Positions 43,501 to 50,164 of a stretch of 50,193 bases of DNA are shown piece after piece; within the stretch, counting starts at the first letter, position 1; the number at the start of each line of letters is the position of its first letter. The notes under the pieces are model-generated. The model ran no database searches, was not told the origin of the DNA, and saw only the letters and a list, made by a program, of their open reading frames with translations. Position numbers and translations under genes: made by a program. Location: positions 1 through 50,193 of IMG/VR virus record IMGVR_UViG_3300044630_004832; one strand, given 5' to 3'. Origin of the DNA: a virus.

Positions 43501-46500
43501 TTCACCAGTGGCGGGTCCGGGTGTGTAGGGGACTCGTACATCAGGAATTTCGGTGTCTTTGGATTCAGACAACGCACGTCGGTATTCGAAAACCTGTTTG
43601 TTGTATTCACGCATTGCATCTCTGTGCTTTGCCATGGATACCGCATGTTCCTGCTTTTGCTTTTCGTATAGATCGGCCATGTATGCGTTATCCAAGACAC
43701 CGACTTCGGCGCGTTCGTTGTCTACGGCGGAGAGAAGTCCTCGTCGCAGAACTTCGTTGGTTGCGTCTACGTCAGCCATTGCGTCATGAGCGCCATCGCC
43801 AAGTTCATAACCCAGATAACTCGCCAACGAGCCGAGTGCATGGCTGGTTGGGCCGGTTTCCTCTCCATCTCCCTTGGGAACAGCCATGCGCATGAGTGCG
43901 AGGGTGTCTACCGAGCCTCCCAATTGCAAGGTGCCATCGTTCTCGTCGACGATGCGTTGAAGTACCTCTAAATCGAATGGGGCGTTGTGGGCTACAACGA
44001 TTTGCCCGTTTAATACTGCTGACAGCCGTCCTTGAGCGTCTTCAACGGAAATGCCGTTCTCGGCTAACCATTCTTCCGTGAGTGGATTGCCATCACCATC
44101 GCGAAGATGTTGACGAGACCATTCAGAAAGTGGTCGGTCGGGGTTAATGAACTGATTAATGCGTTGAACGACTTTTCCGTCTTGAACCCGAACCATCGCT
44201 ACCTGCGTCGGCATGTTGCCGTGATCGAAACCTGTAGTTTCAAAATCCAGAAGCCAATATCCCTCTTCATCGAGGAGTTCCAAGACTCGTTCAAAATCGC
44301 CTTCAGCCCGATCAACGATTTCTGCGGCACGCCCAGAGAACGGCGGGGGCGCTGGAGTGTAAGGAGCGCGAGGCTTTACAGGCGCAATCAACTCATCTCG
44401 GTCCATGGAATCAGCGTTTGTTCCCGGCGACATATCCATGTCTTCAATACTTGCTGAAGGGATTGGATCAGGCTTAGACCCAGTGAACGTGGACGACGAA
44501 GCCGATGCCTGTGCTTTTGGGGCCTGAGGTGTCGCCGAATAATAAACGGTTTTCTTGCGATTCTCGTCTTCCCAACTAACCGTGAAACCATGTTTCCTCG
44601 CTGCCGCAAGAAGCCGCTTTGCATGTGGATTAGCGGAAGCAAGGAAGTCAGGTGCAAGTGGTCGGCCTTCGTTGTCTCCATCAAACTGGAGTCGAACCGG
44701 AAGGACAATTTCTTCAACGTCACTCAAATCTACGCCACCATGGATCTGAGTTTCGATGTAGTCGAGACTTCGTCCCAACCCTGCTTCGATCTGGCCGGGG
44801 TTCCAAATGTCGCTCAAAGAGTCATTGCCCGACAGGTTCTCTTCGATGAATCGATCAACGAGCCGTGCCGCCAAAATGTCTTCCGCTGCACCACCGAGCG
44901 CTCCGACGATTAAAAGTTCTTGCCCAGAAAGTGCGGCACCCTCCGCATCCAGTTGTCGAACATGTTCATCTCGCAATTCCTTATCTAGCGGAATCGGATA
45001 AAGCCGATGATCTAAAGAGTCACCCAATGAGACTGTGGTCCGTTCGGAAACTTCGGGTCGCAACCGAATAAACACTCCGCCCCCACCTGTATAAACCCGC
45101 GCCCGATCGCCACTTGCGTCAGGTTCTATCCCGTCATCCTTCATCCGGCTGGGGATGTAACCGTAAATCGGTCGTTCAAAATCAGCCGCGTCCTCCGGTA
45201 CGTTCATGTGGTCAAGTTCAAATTCGCTTCTATATTCGGGATTGTAAAGTCCTTGCGAGGTCCATGTCTCAAACTGGGACTTGATGCGTTCATCACGAAT
45301 GATTCCGGGTTCAAAAATTACTCCTTGTTCCACATCCTCTTCATTGCCGTCTTCCCCAAAAAGTGCGTAAAACGGCACCGCGACGTATACGCCTCTTTCA
45401 TCGTGCAACTCTTGAATGAATTCTTCCGCTTCTTCAAACAACTGCTTGCTTGCTTCCTGCCACCGTTCAGCGACCGCCGGTTCTGGTGATACCGGAAACA
45501 CAATCTCGGCGGCATCTCTTAATTTAGAAAAACCCGCGAAACGGGAAGGAATACCTAAAGCAGTTGAAATCCGGTCTGCACGATCTTCCTCTTCTGCAAT
45601 GTTGTCTGCATTAGGCGAACTGAAGGTCCTGAGTCTCCCGATATTCAAAAAAGCAGTTCGTGCTGCGGACATCACAGACATAAAGCGGCTTGTATAACTC
45701 GTTGCGATGGGGCCATCCCCACTTCGGGCCTGCCCTCGCTTCCCCTTTGCGGCAGTGCGCAAATAATCAGGCACCCGACTTGGCCTGTTCACATTTGGAT
45801 CGACAGCAACCGAGTCCTCCGCATCACGCTCCGGGCCACGCACCACACCCACAGACCGTCCGATAGTCCCAACATCGCTGCGTTCGTAAGACGGCACATA
45901 ATCGACAGCGTTACCATTCGTATCAACGATCCGGTGACTTCGAGAACGGAAAGTTGAAATCTGGCCTCTAGCAATCTCTGTGCCAGATGCATCCATAATC
46001 CGTGTGCCAGCAGGCCGCTCCCAAGGTGTGCCTTCCTGCACAATGCCATCCCCATCACCATCGCGGGCGTCTGGATCGTAAGGCTCTTCGATGAGTCGGC
46101 GCCGGAAATTCAGAGGGGCTTTGATCTGCAGTGCTTCGTAGAGTCCTTTGGTTACGACCGCTTCAGGATCACCCGTGGCCGCCTCAATGACCTGCGCTAC
46201 AGCATCCTCAAGTTCTTCCTGTATCTCATCCGCAACCTTCTGCTTCAAACCATCCCAATAGGCGTCAAGTTCATTGATCGCCTCCTGAACTTCCCGCTCA
46301 AGCGACTCAACCGTAACCTCAACCCCAGAGTCGCCCATGAGAAGTTTCACGCCATGCTGGTTTTTCAACTTCTTGACCAACTCAACAGCCTGCTGCTTCG
46401 ACTTCAACTTGTACAAAGATCCGAAACCAACAAAATCTTTCAGTTCATACGAACCCTGCTTTTTACGCTCAAGCAAAAACTTGATTTGGCTTTCCGTAAA

Positions 46501-48132
46501 ACCAACAGATTCCAAAAATTCTTGTGAGAAATACTCGTCGATCACTTCTTCATCGACGTTCGGAGTTGCTTCCAACGCATCAAGAGAGTTAATCCTGATC
46601 GAATCAACTTCATCCAAGTCGAAACTTCCAGCAATGTTCGCCTCTAAATAGTCGTGCGTGCTTTCACCAGTACGCCATTCCGTCGCACCAAACCCCGACT
46701 GGCTGCTTTGTGTTGTCCCCCGAGTAGACCCGTTACGCTCACTTTCGAGCATGTTCAAAATCACAGCAGTCGGATTTTTCTGTCCAGATCCATTAATCAA
46801 AACTGACGCAATGTATTCCGGATCATCTTCATCCATACCCACAACACCCGGTCCCCCATGATTGATGGAATCTCCAAGACTCCACGCAGTTCGATCAAGA
46901 ACCTCCGGCTTCAAGTCAATCGTAATATCCCCGTAGATGTCGCTAACGCCCGTAAGTCTTTTCTCCAGTTTTTGGTCTTCACCGCCCGCACCGTCATCAA
47001 CCAAATCAGCCACTTCCCGAGTAATGAGATAACCGGCTGCAGGACGAACGTCAACAGGAGCACTTGGTGGAATACCTATTACGCGCGCATCCGTCGTAGT
47101 TCGACCAGCAACTCCCGCGTTATCAGTCGCAGTGCCACGATCAAACACCGTCTTATAGCGTCCATCGCGAATAAACCCTGCGAGTTTGCTCCACGTCATC
47201 TTTACGCGAACTCCGCCGCCCTTAACTTCTTCCTGCACCCTACTCGCCTGCGACAAAAGCATCTGGTTCAGTTCCTGATCAGAACTTTCCAAAACAAGAG
47301 TTTTCAACTCATCCGGCATCGCATCGATACTTTTGCGATCCACCTCTCGAAGTGCGAACTGTCCGTTTGCATCGAACTCGCCCGTTTCCAAATATCGGCG
47401 AACCGAGAACAGTGAATTTGCCTGTATCTTGCGTCTGCGCGCGATCGCCTCCGCTCTCGTCACTGGCACCCCGAGATTCGATTCAGTACCCTCGTCGGCC
47501 TCTTTCTGTCGAGCCTCTTTGTACTCATCATCGATACGACCCATCATTGCGCCCGCCTCGATAAGTTTCTGCTTAATCGAAGCGTTCTTCTTCCGGATCT
47601 GCTTCGGAGTCATAGCAGTCAATTCCGATTCAGCCTCCGGCTCCGGCGTCTCTGCTTCTGGCGCGCGCGGCGTTTCGACTGCAAGGAAATCCAGCACCTC
47701 AGGATCAAGCGGTTCAAGATTCAGACCTTCCCGCTCCCGCTGCGCCAGAAGAGCATCAGGCCTACCAAAAGGAACCCGCTCAGGAGGCGTAACAAGATCA
47801 CGAATACTCGGCAAACCGCTTTCGCCAATACTTACCGCACCATGCTCACTAAGAGCAGTACCGCCCGCAGCGCCACCAGCCGTCTCATACGAAGGCGTGT
47901 AATCGACCTTATTGCCCTGAGCATCAACAACCCGAACTCCACGAAGTCGCGTAGCAGAATTCGCCCCAGCCGCAATTGGAGAACCAGCGGAATCCTGCAG
48001 GAACGTACCGTCAGGACGCTCCCACGCTGTGCCTTCCTGAATGATCCCATCGCCATCGGCGTCGCGCGCTTGAGGATCATATGGCTCTAACCGGAGTCCC
48101 CCCCAACGCGTGCTTGTGCCAGAAATTGCCAT
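40594..48132 (-). CDS. 2512-aa multidomain protein: four DUF3626/ADP-ribosyltransferase-like modules and a DEDDh exonuclease
   Basis: Built from repeats. Three DxDxDG Ca-binding-like loops followed by QE(G/W)T and WERP lie at about residues 16-35, 685-705 and 1950-1970, each followed by a beta-rich stretch ending (D/N)YxPxY. Four DUF3626-like modules lie at about 320-515, 940-1140, 1660-1860 and 2265-2480. The last three have SQFET or THFET, RPIYG(Y/F), a RTT(V/A)(S/T)(L/F/I)GDS and Y(I/V/T)E(T/A)QIHGGV with DVEEIVLP; the first is divergent (YLEANIAGS). Between modules 2 and 3 (about 1285-1460) is a DEDDh exonuclease: DFETTGF (D1296), AHNAPFD and HDAMADVDAT. The order suggests arginine/serine/glutamate elements of an ADP-ribosyltransferase fold, which is inference. 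Role unknown; effector or virion protein is likely. Confidence 0.7.
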   Translation of the reverse strand: MAISGTSTRWGGLRLEPYDPQARDADGDGIIQEGTAWERPDGTFLQDSAGSPIAAGANSATRLRGVRVVDAQGNKVDYTPSYETAGGAAGGTALSEHGAVSIGESGLPSIRDLVTPPERVPFGRPDALLAQREREGLNLEPLDPEVLDFLAVETPRAPEAETPEPEAESELTAMTPKQIRKKNASIKQKLIEAGAMMGRIDDEYKEARQKEADEGTESNLGVPVTRAEAIARRRKIQANSLFSVRRYLETGEFDANGQFALREVDRKSIDAMPDELKTLVLESSDQELNQMLLSQASRVQEEVKGGGVRVKMTWSKLAGFIRDGRYKTVFDRGTATDNAGVAGRTTTDARVIGIPPSAPVDVRPAAGYLITREVADLVDDGAGGEDQKLEKRLTGVSDIYGDITIDLKPEVLDRTAWSLGDSINHGGPGVVGMDEDDPEYIASVLINGSGQKNPTAVILNMLESERNGSTRGTTQSSQSGFGATEWRTGESTHDYLEANIAGSFDLDEVDSIRINSLDALEATPNVDEEVIDEYFSQEFLESVGFTESQIKFLLERKKQGSYELKDFVGFGSLYKLKSKQQAVELVKKLKNQHGVKLLMGDSGVEVTVESLEREVQEAINELDAYWDGLKQKVADEIQEELEDAVAQVIEAATGDPEAVVTKGLYEALQIKAPLNFRRRLIEEPYDPDARDGDGDGIVQEGTPWERPAGTRIMDASGTEIARGQISTFRSRSHRIVDTNGNAVDYVPSYERSDVGTIGRSVGVVRGPERDAEDSVAVDPNVNRPSRVPDYLRTAAKGKRGQARSGDGPIATSYTSRFMSVMSAARTAFLNIGRLRTFSSPNADNIAEEEDRADRISTALGIPSRFAGFSKLRDAAEIVFPVSPEPAVAERWQEASKQLFEEAEEFIQELHDERGVYVAVPFYALFGEDGNEEDVEQGVIFEPGIIRDERIKSQFETWTSQGLYNPEYRSEFELDHMNVPEDAADFERPIYGYIPSRMKDDGIEPDASGDRARVYTGGGGVFIRLRPEVSERTTVSLGDSLDHRLYPIPLDKELRDEHVRQLDAEGAALSGQELLIVGALGGAAEDILAARLVDRFIEENLSGNDSLSDIWNPGQIEAGLGRSLDYIETQIHGGVDLSDVEEIVLPVRLQFDGDNEGRPLAPDFLASANPHAKRLLAAARKHGFTVSWEDENRKKTVYYSATPQAPKAQASASSSTFTGSKPDPIPSASIEDMDMSPGTNADSMDRDELIAPVKPRAPYTPAPPPFSGRAAEIVDRAEGDFERVLELLDEEGYWLLDFETTGFDHGNMPTQVAMVRVQDGKVVQRINQFINPDRPLSEWSRQHLRDGDGNPLTEEWLAENGISVEDAQGRLSAVLNGQIVVAHNAPFDLEVLQRIVDENDGTLQLGGSVDTLALMRMAVPKGDGEETGPTSHALGSLASYLGYELGDGAHDAMADVDATNEVLRRGLLSAVDNERAEVGVLDNAYMADLYEKQKQEHAVSMAKHRDAMREYNKQVFEYRRALSESKDTEIPDVRVPYTPGPATGEAVIERAATSRAATKSLMMEKLIDLLADVGKGEEGDLEWERLSSAIRDALGREEVDVSDPRLRREWLAEKLTPLLERDDDFINELIDNALNEYADRELVKQIYVPATESTAATIIAEGRIQTHFETQPEGFTQSLRDRASVESELLGVPRDTADRGRPIYGFIPRTPDAGFAGNSQLDPDPTRDAATMHGPVLFRLKDDVRARTTATFGDSMTGSVGTAVPLTEAAREALLASFPDPTNGSRGDVRTGLLHAAVSDDFHEAAASIAARAWIDRLPEELRRGVLRRIRSEEAQAMIRPQNPRYVETQIHGGVALEDVAEIVLPNSTESLGEDIREVLRLARERSIPVVTADGRVPLETDVGWKFITPNASEQTDTKAFVGPRIEAKAASRRAALIDEPYDPDARDGDGDGIVQEWTVWERPAGTKLYIDGKPVTRGQRIQSTSITARPNNLVIRDAAGNEVNYVPTYMPKPEEGTIGADLGRLTPEPAEQGEVPKPVGSEVDAAKPKKRGSPLSDVGTPSLQELGASSVRQTARPAAAPLAPVPEGQTPQVPSGVDARRDRPIPDRKSIRRRYMPGVSGLYSVQTDDMQNRMRQYMATQVEGVRGLFLSKLIETFLDQLSETMALDSPRAADELVDMFGPIIVSPEAFREELSRITRPGRNSIMMHGQTYDLLEKMFSEHFDADIADAIVEAYRDEIELLTSGPIRIAIGSEALLLVLEEGRVKSQFETGYSQGSFAPEFRQNIENRIMGIPQNLPETLRPIYGFFADQQRDFGWNEDDELVVTPLTDVPPNQSSRPYGDHQIILRGEIRDRTTATIGDSFGSRGAVVPLDETVLEEIGAVLGYFTEDNEIDLDRVKNIVYMLSFSGAPSHQTISILAMEGLMRRQSPRKEAMLRKLILDSGVFRVGSIGDSNWMGYQYTEAQIHGGVDIEDIEKVILPYADISEVPLALVKLLEDRNIPFSLSPRGFDQ

Positions 48133-48254
48133 ATCTTGAGATTACTGTATTCGTGGCTTTAATGTTTCAGGTAAACAGTCCCGCTGGGAAAAATCCACCC
48201 GGGGCTGCGAAATGCTTTGGTATTTAGTTTGTTACGGTGTCGATTTCGCGCGGG

Positions 48255-48298
48255 TTATCCACAGGTTTTTGTCCGTGCTGTGGAAAACGTTATCCACA
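48255..48298 (+). promoter_or_regulatory. DnaA boxes, cassette 1
   Basis: Perfect TTATCCACA at 48255-48263 and 48290-48298; a related TGTCCACA follows at about 48303. Confidence 0.75.
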
Positions 48299-48327
48299 GG
48301 GCTGTCCACAGGCTGTGGAACGTGGAT

Positions 48328-48420
48328 CGAACACTTGTTCGTGTGACGGGGGTCACTGGTGGGGGTGGGGGTCGGGTGGGTGTGACGGGTGTCACGGGTG
48401 GGGCGTGTGACATATTTCAC
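48328..48420. promoter_or_regulatory. SOS-type box and GTGAC dyads, cassette 1
   Basis: CGAACACTTGTTCG at 48328-48341 fits the actinobacterial LexA box CGAAC-N4-GTTCG. GTGACGGGGGTCAC at 48343-48356 and GTGACGGGTGTCAC at 48382-48395 are dyads of equal geometry; GTGACATATTTCAC at 48407-48420 is a variant nearest the promoter. Confidence 0.7.
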
Positions 48421-48452
48421 GGTGGAATCCGGTGCAGTCCGGTGCTGGACCC

Positions 48453-48499
48453 TATAAGGTGCAGTCATGACATCGAACGGCGGAGAGGGGGTGAATGAA
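48453..48499 (+). promoter_or_regulatory. -10 element and conserved leader, cassette 1
   Basis: TATAAG at 48453-48458, then exactly 8 bases to an ATG at 48467, the start of the conserved leader ATGACATCGAACGGCGG. A strong GGAGAGGGGG follows and serves the ATG at 48500. The spacing would allow a leaderless transcript starting at the first ATG. Confidence 0.55.
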
Positions 48500-48706
48500 A
48501 TGAACGAAATGACAGAGTATGAACTACTCAAGATGACGCGTGAGTTGTTTGCGAACAAGGGCGCTCAGTTTGGGCGTGCGGTCAGCAACCAAGGGTACGA
48601 CGTCTTCACTGCTCATGATCTGGCGAGGTTGTTTTGCCCGCTTGATCCAGACGAGGCAGACGCGTTTCTCTACGGGGTGACGCAGGCGTATCTCGCTAGG
48701 GCCTAG
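48500..48706 (+). CDS. Small helical protein of cassette 1
   Basis: 68 aa from the ATG at 48500, 8 bases after GGAGAGGGGG. An in-frame ATG at 48467 would add MTSNGGEGVNE, but that stretch matches a leader that is out of frame in cassette 3, so it is probably untranslated or regulatory. Helical and charged: MTEYELLKMTRELFANK, ARLFCPLDPDEADAFLYG, TQAYLARA. No family is recognised. Confidence 0.55.
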   Translation: MNEMTEYELLKMTRELFANKGAQFGRAVSNQGYDVFTAHDLARLFCPLDPDEADAFLYGVTQAYLARA

Positions 48707-48716
48707 CCCAAGGGGT

Positions 48717-48738
48717 GGCCCCCGGTTCGCCGGGGGTC
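48717..48738. terminator. GC-rich TTCG hairpin after cassette 1 gene
   Basis: Stem GGCCCCCGG/CCGGGGGTC (one G-T pair), loop TTCG, no T run. It could end transcription in a Rho-dependent or tract-less way. Confidence 0.55.
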
Positions 48739-48754
48739 ATCCTCTCCCGATCTG

Positions 48755-48779
48755 TTGTCCACATCCCCCCTGTGGATAA
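48755..48779. promoter_or_regulatory. DnaA boxes between cassettes 1 and 2
   Basis: TTGTCCACA at 48755-48763 (actinobacterial consensus) and TGTGGATAA at 48771-48779, the complement of TTATCCACA, form an inverted pair. Confidence 0.65.
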
Positions 48780-48782
48780 CTT

Positions 48783-48816
48783 GAGGCCCTCCCCGTTCCG
48801 CCGCGGGGAGGGCCTC
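48783..48816. repeat. 12-bp perfect inverted repeat
   Basis: GAGGCCCTCCCC at 48783-48794 and GGGGAGGGCCTC at 48805-48816 around a 10-base loop; a terminator-like stem closing cassette 1, followed by CCCCTTT. Confidence 0.6.
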
Positions 48817-48972
48817 CCCCTTTGCGAAACAGCCCCGCTGGAGGGTTTGGTCTATTTTTTTTACGGTGGCGATTTCGTTTTTGTTGGGGGGGGGTATTTA
48901 GTCCCGCCTGCACCTGTTGGTGCCGGGGCTGCGAAGGCTGCGATGCGTTTTCCGCTCCGGGGCTGTCCGCGG

Positions 48973-49009
48973 TTATCCACAGGCTTGCGCGGGTCGTTGG
49001 TTGTCCACA
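48973..49009 (+). promoter_or_regulatory. DnaA boxes, cassette 2
   Basis: TTATCCACA at 48973-48981 and TTGTCCACA at 49001-49009. Confidence 0.7.
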
Positions 49010-49039
49010 GGTTTGTTCATGCCCTGTGGATTGTTGGTT

Positions 49040-49101
49040 CGAACGATTGTTCGGTGACGGGTGTCACGTTTGGGGGGGGTTGAGGGTGTGACAGGATTCA
49101 C
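49040..49101. promoter_or_regulatory. SOS-type box and GTGAC dyads, cassette 2
   Basis: CGAACGATTGTTCG at 49040-49053, immediately followed by GTGACGGGTGTCAC at 49054-49067; the variant GTGACAGGATTCAC at 49088-49101 lies nearest the promoter, as in cassette 1. Confidence 0.7.
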
Positions 49102-49135
49102 ACGGCTGCAGGTTGTAGGTGTCAATTGTTTCTGG

Positions 49136-49177
49136 TAGTTTCGGTGCATGATCACGAACGGCGGAAAGGGGGTGAAC
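49136..49177 (+). promoter_or_regulatory. Possible -10 element and conserved leader, cassette 2
   Basis: TAGTTT at 49136-49141, 6 bases before the leader ATG at 49148. The leader carries the conserved ACGAACGGCGGAAAGGGGG block, whose GGAAAGGGGG is the ribosome binding site for the ATG at 49178. Confidence 0.45.
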
Positions 49178-49351
49178 ATGGAAAATCTTCAGAAGTGTTC
49201 CGAGTGCGGCGACAGCGTTGCCACATTGTGGAATCGCGGTCGTTGTTGGGACTGTCACGACGCCTCGTGCGCGTACAGCCTCAACGGTGATTCGGCCCCT
49301 GATGCGTTCGATCCCGCTTATGCGGGTGAGCGTTGGGATGACGATTACTGA
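49178..49351 (+). CDS. Small zinc-finger-like protein of cassette 2
   Basis: 57 aa from the ATG at 49178, 5 bases after the GGGGG; ten more residues if read from 49148. CSECGDSVATLWNRGRCWDC is a CxxC-x12-CxxC zinc-ribbon pattern with a third Cys soon after. The acidic tail ends ERWDDDY. Probably binds DNA, RNA or a protein partner; no family is recognised. Confidence 0.6.
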   Translation: MENLQKCSECGDSVATLWNRGRCWDCHDASCAYSLNGDSAPDAFDPAYAGERWDDDY

Positions 49352-49423
49352 TCGGCTCCGCGCTACTGACTAGGATTCGGCGCCGCCGGGGGCGTGGCAA
49401 CAGCACCCCGGCACCACCATTCT

Positions 49424-49459
49424 CGCGACCCCCTGTGATCCGCCGCACGGGGGGTCGCG
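49424..49459. terminator. GC-rich hairpin after cassette 2 gene
   Basis: CGCGACCCCC (49424-49433) with GGGGGTCGCG (49450-49459) around a 16-base loop; no T run. Confidence 0.55.
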
Positions 49460-49603
49460 TGCATCCCCGGCGCGTGTCGCGCGCGGGCCGACCCCGGGGC
49501 TGTCAGGCGCTTTGGTCTATTTTTTCTTACGGTGGCGATTTCGGCAAGGATTTCGAGGCGAAAGTCCCGCTGGAGGTTTGCGCGTTGCGGGGCTGTCGGG
49601 AAG

Positions 49604-49672
49604 TTATCCACAGCGGCCTGTGGATAAGGTTGTCCACAGGTTTTTGCACAGGGTGTGGATAAGTTATCCACA
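49604..49672. promoter_or_regulatory. Dense DnaA-box cluster, cassette 3
   Basis: TTATCCACA at 49604-49612, TGTGGATAA at 49619-49627, TTGTCCACA at 49630-49638, TGTGGATAA at 49654-49662 and TTATCCACA at 49664-49672: five strong boxes in 69 bases, in both orientations. Confidence 0.8.
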
Positions 49673-49682
49673 GGCGGGTGGT

Positions 49683-49807
49683 GTGACGGTTGTCACATTC
49701 GAACGTCTGTTCGTGTGACGGTGGTCACATGTGACGGGTGTCACTTTCGAACATGTGTTCGTGTGACGGGTGTCACATTCGAACGGGTGTTCGGTGACGT
49801 TTGTCAC
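49683..49807. promoter_or_regulatory. Array of eight 14-bp dyads: three SOS-type boxes among five GTGAC boxes
   Basis: Starts: GTGAC type at 49683, 49715, 49731, 49763 and 49794; CGAAC-N4-GTTCG type at 49700, 49748 and 49780. Every element is 5 bp + 4 + 5 bp, and starts are 14-17 bases apart. Degenerate copies (GTCGAATGTCAC, CTTGTCACAAG) continue to about 49852. Confidence 0.8.
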
Positions 49808-49875
49808 AAAGTGTTTGTGTGTCGAATGTCACATGTGCCTCTTGTCACAAGAGGTTGGTTTTTGACCTTAGGCCC

Positions 49876-49921
49876 TATAGGGTACTGGTATGACATCGAA
49901 CGGCGGAAAGGGGGTGACAGA
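49876..49921 (+). promoter_or_regulatory. -10 element, conserved leader and short upstream frame, cassette 3
   Basis: TATAGG at 49876-49881, then 8 bases to the leader ATG at 49890. The leader frame is 16 codons (49890-49940) and is out of frame with the gene at 49922, whose ribosome binding site GGAAAGGGGG lies inside it. Confidence 0.55.
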
Positions 49922-50119
49922 ATGGAAACTATCGAAGTAGTCGACTGCAAGGTCGAGGTCGAGGACATCGAGGGTCGGCCTACCTATCGGGCGTACCTAC
50001 CCGATGGCGAATGGTTCGCAACCTACGTCGAGGGCGTAATCCCGCCCCCGGGCTACCCGTCCGGGCGTTGGTCCTCGCCTGAGCAATTCATCGCATGGAT
50101 CAAGTGGGCTAGGTCCTAA
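49922..50119 (+). CDS. Small protein of cassette 3
   Basis: 65 aa from the ATG at 49922, 7 bases after GGGGG; longer upstream readings would cross the whole dyad array and are rejected. A beta-rich pattern (METIEVVDCKVEVEDIEGRP, YRAYLPDGEWFATYVEG) is followed by PPPGYPSG and a Trp-containing helix (EQFIAWIKWARS). No family is recognised. Confidence 0.6.
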   Translation: METIEVVDCKVEVEDIEGRPTYRAYLPDGEWFATYVEGVIPPPGYPSGRWSSPEQFIAWIKWARS

Positions 50120-50129
50120 CATCGAGCGT

Positions 50130-50153
50130 CCCCCGGGGTCCGCCCCCCGGGGG
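50130..50153. terminator. GC-rich hairpin after cassette 3 gene
   Basis: CCCCCGGGG at 50130-50138 pairs with CCCCGGGGG at 50145-50153 around TCCGCC; no T run. Confidence 0.5.
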
Positions 50154-50164
50154 TTCGCTTCGGG

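Larger units (their letters stand above)
48172..48825. repeat. Regulatory cassette, copy 1
   Basis: Starts with AACAGTCCCGCTGG and holds TTACGGTGTCGATTTCG (48232-48248), two TTATCCACA boxes, one SOS-type box, three GTGAC dyads, a promoter, the gene at 48500 and two hairpins. The same order recurs in copies 2 and 3. Confidence 0.75.
48826..49500. repeat. Regulatory cassette, copy 2
   Basis: AACAGCCCCGCTGG start, T-rich stretch and TTACGGTGGCGATTTCG at 48861-48877, DnaA boxes, one SOS-type box, GTGAC dyads, promoter, gene at 49178 and a GC hairpin. Confidence 0.75.

Noticed and set aside
48328-49807. CRISPR array suggested by regular short repeats
   Set aside because: Repeats are 14-bp palindromes nearly back to back with no unique spacers of constant length and no cas genes.
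49655-49921. N-terminal extension of the cassette 3 protein
   Set aside because: It would translate the whole dyad array and the promoter; low-complexity repeats of VTVVT type are a by-product of the DNA repeats.
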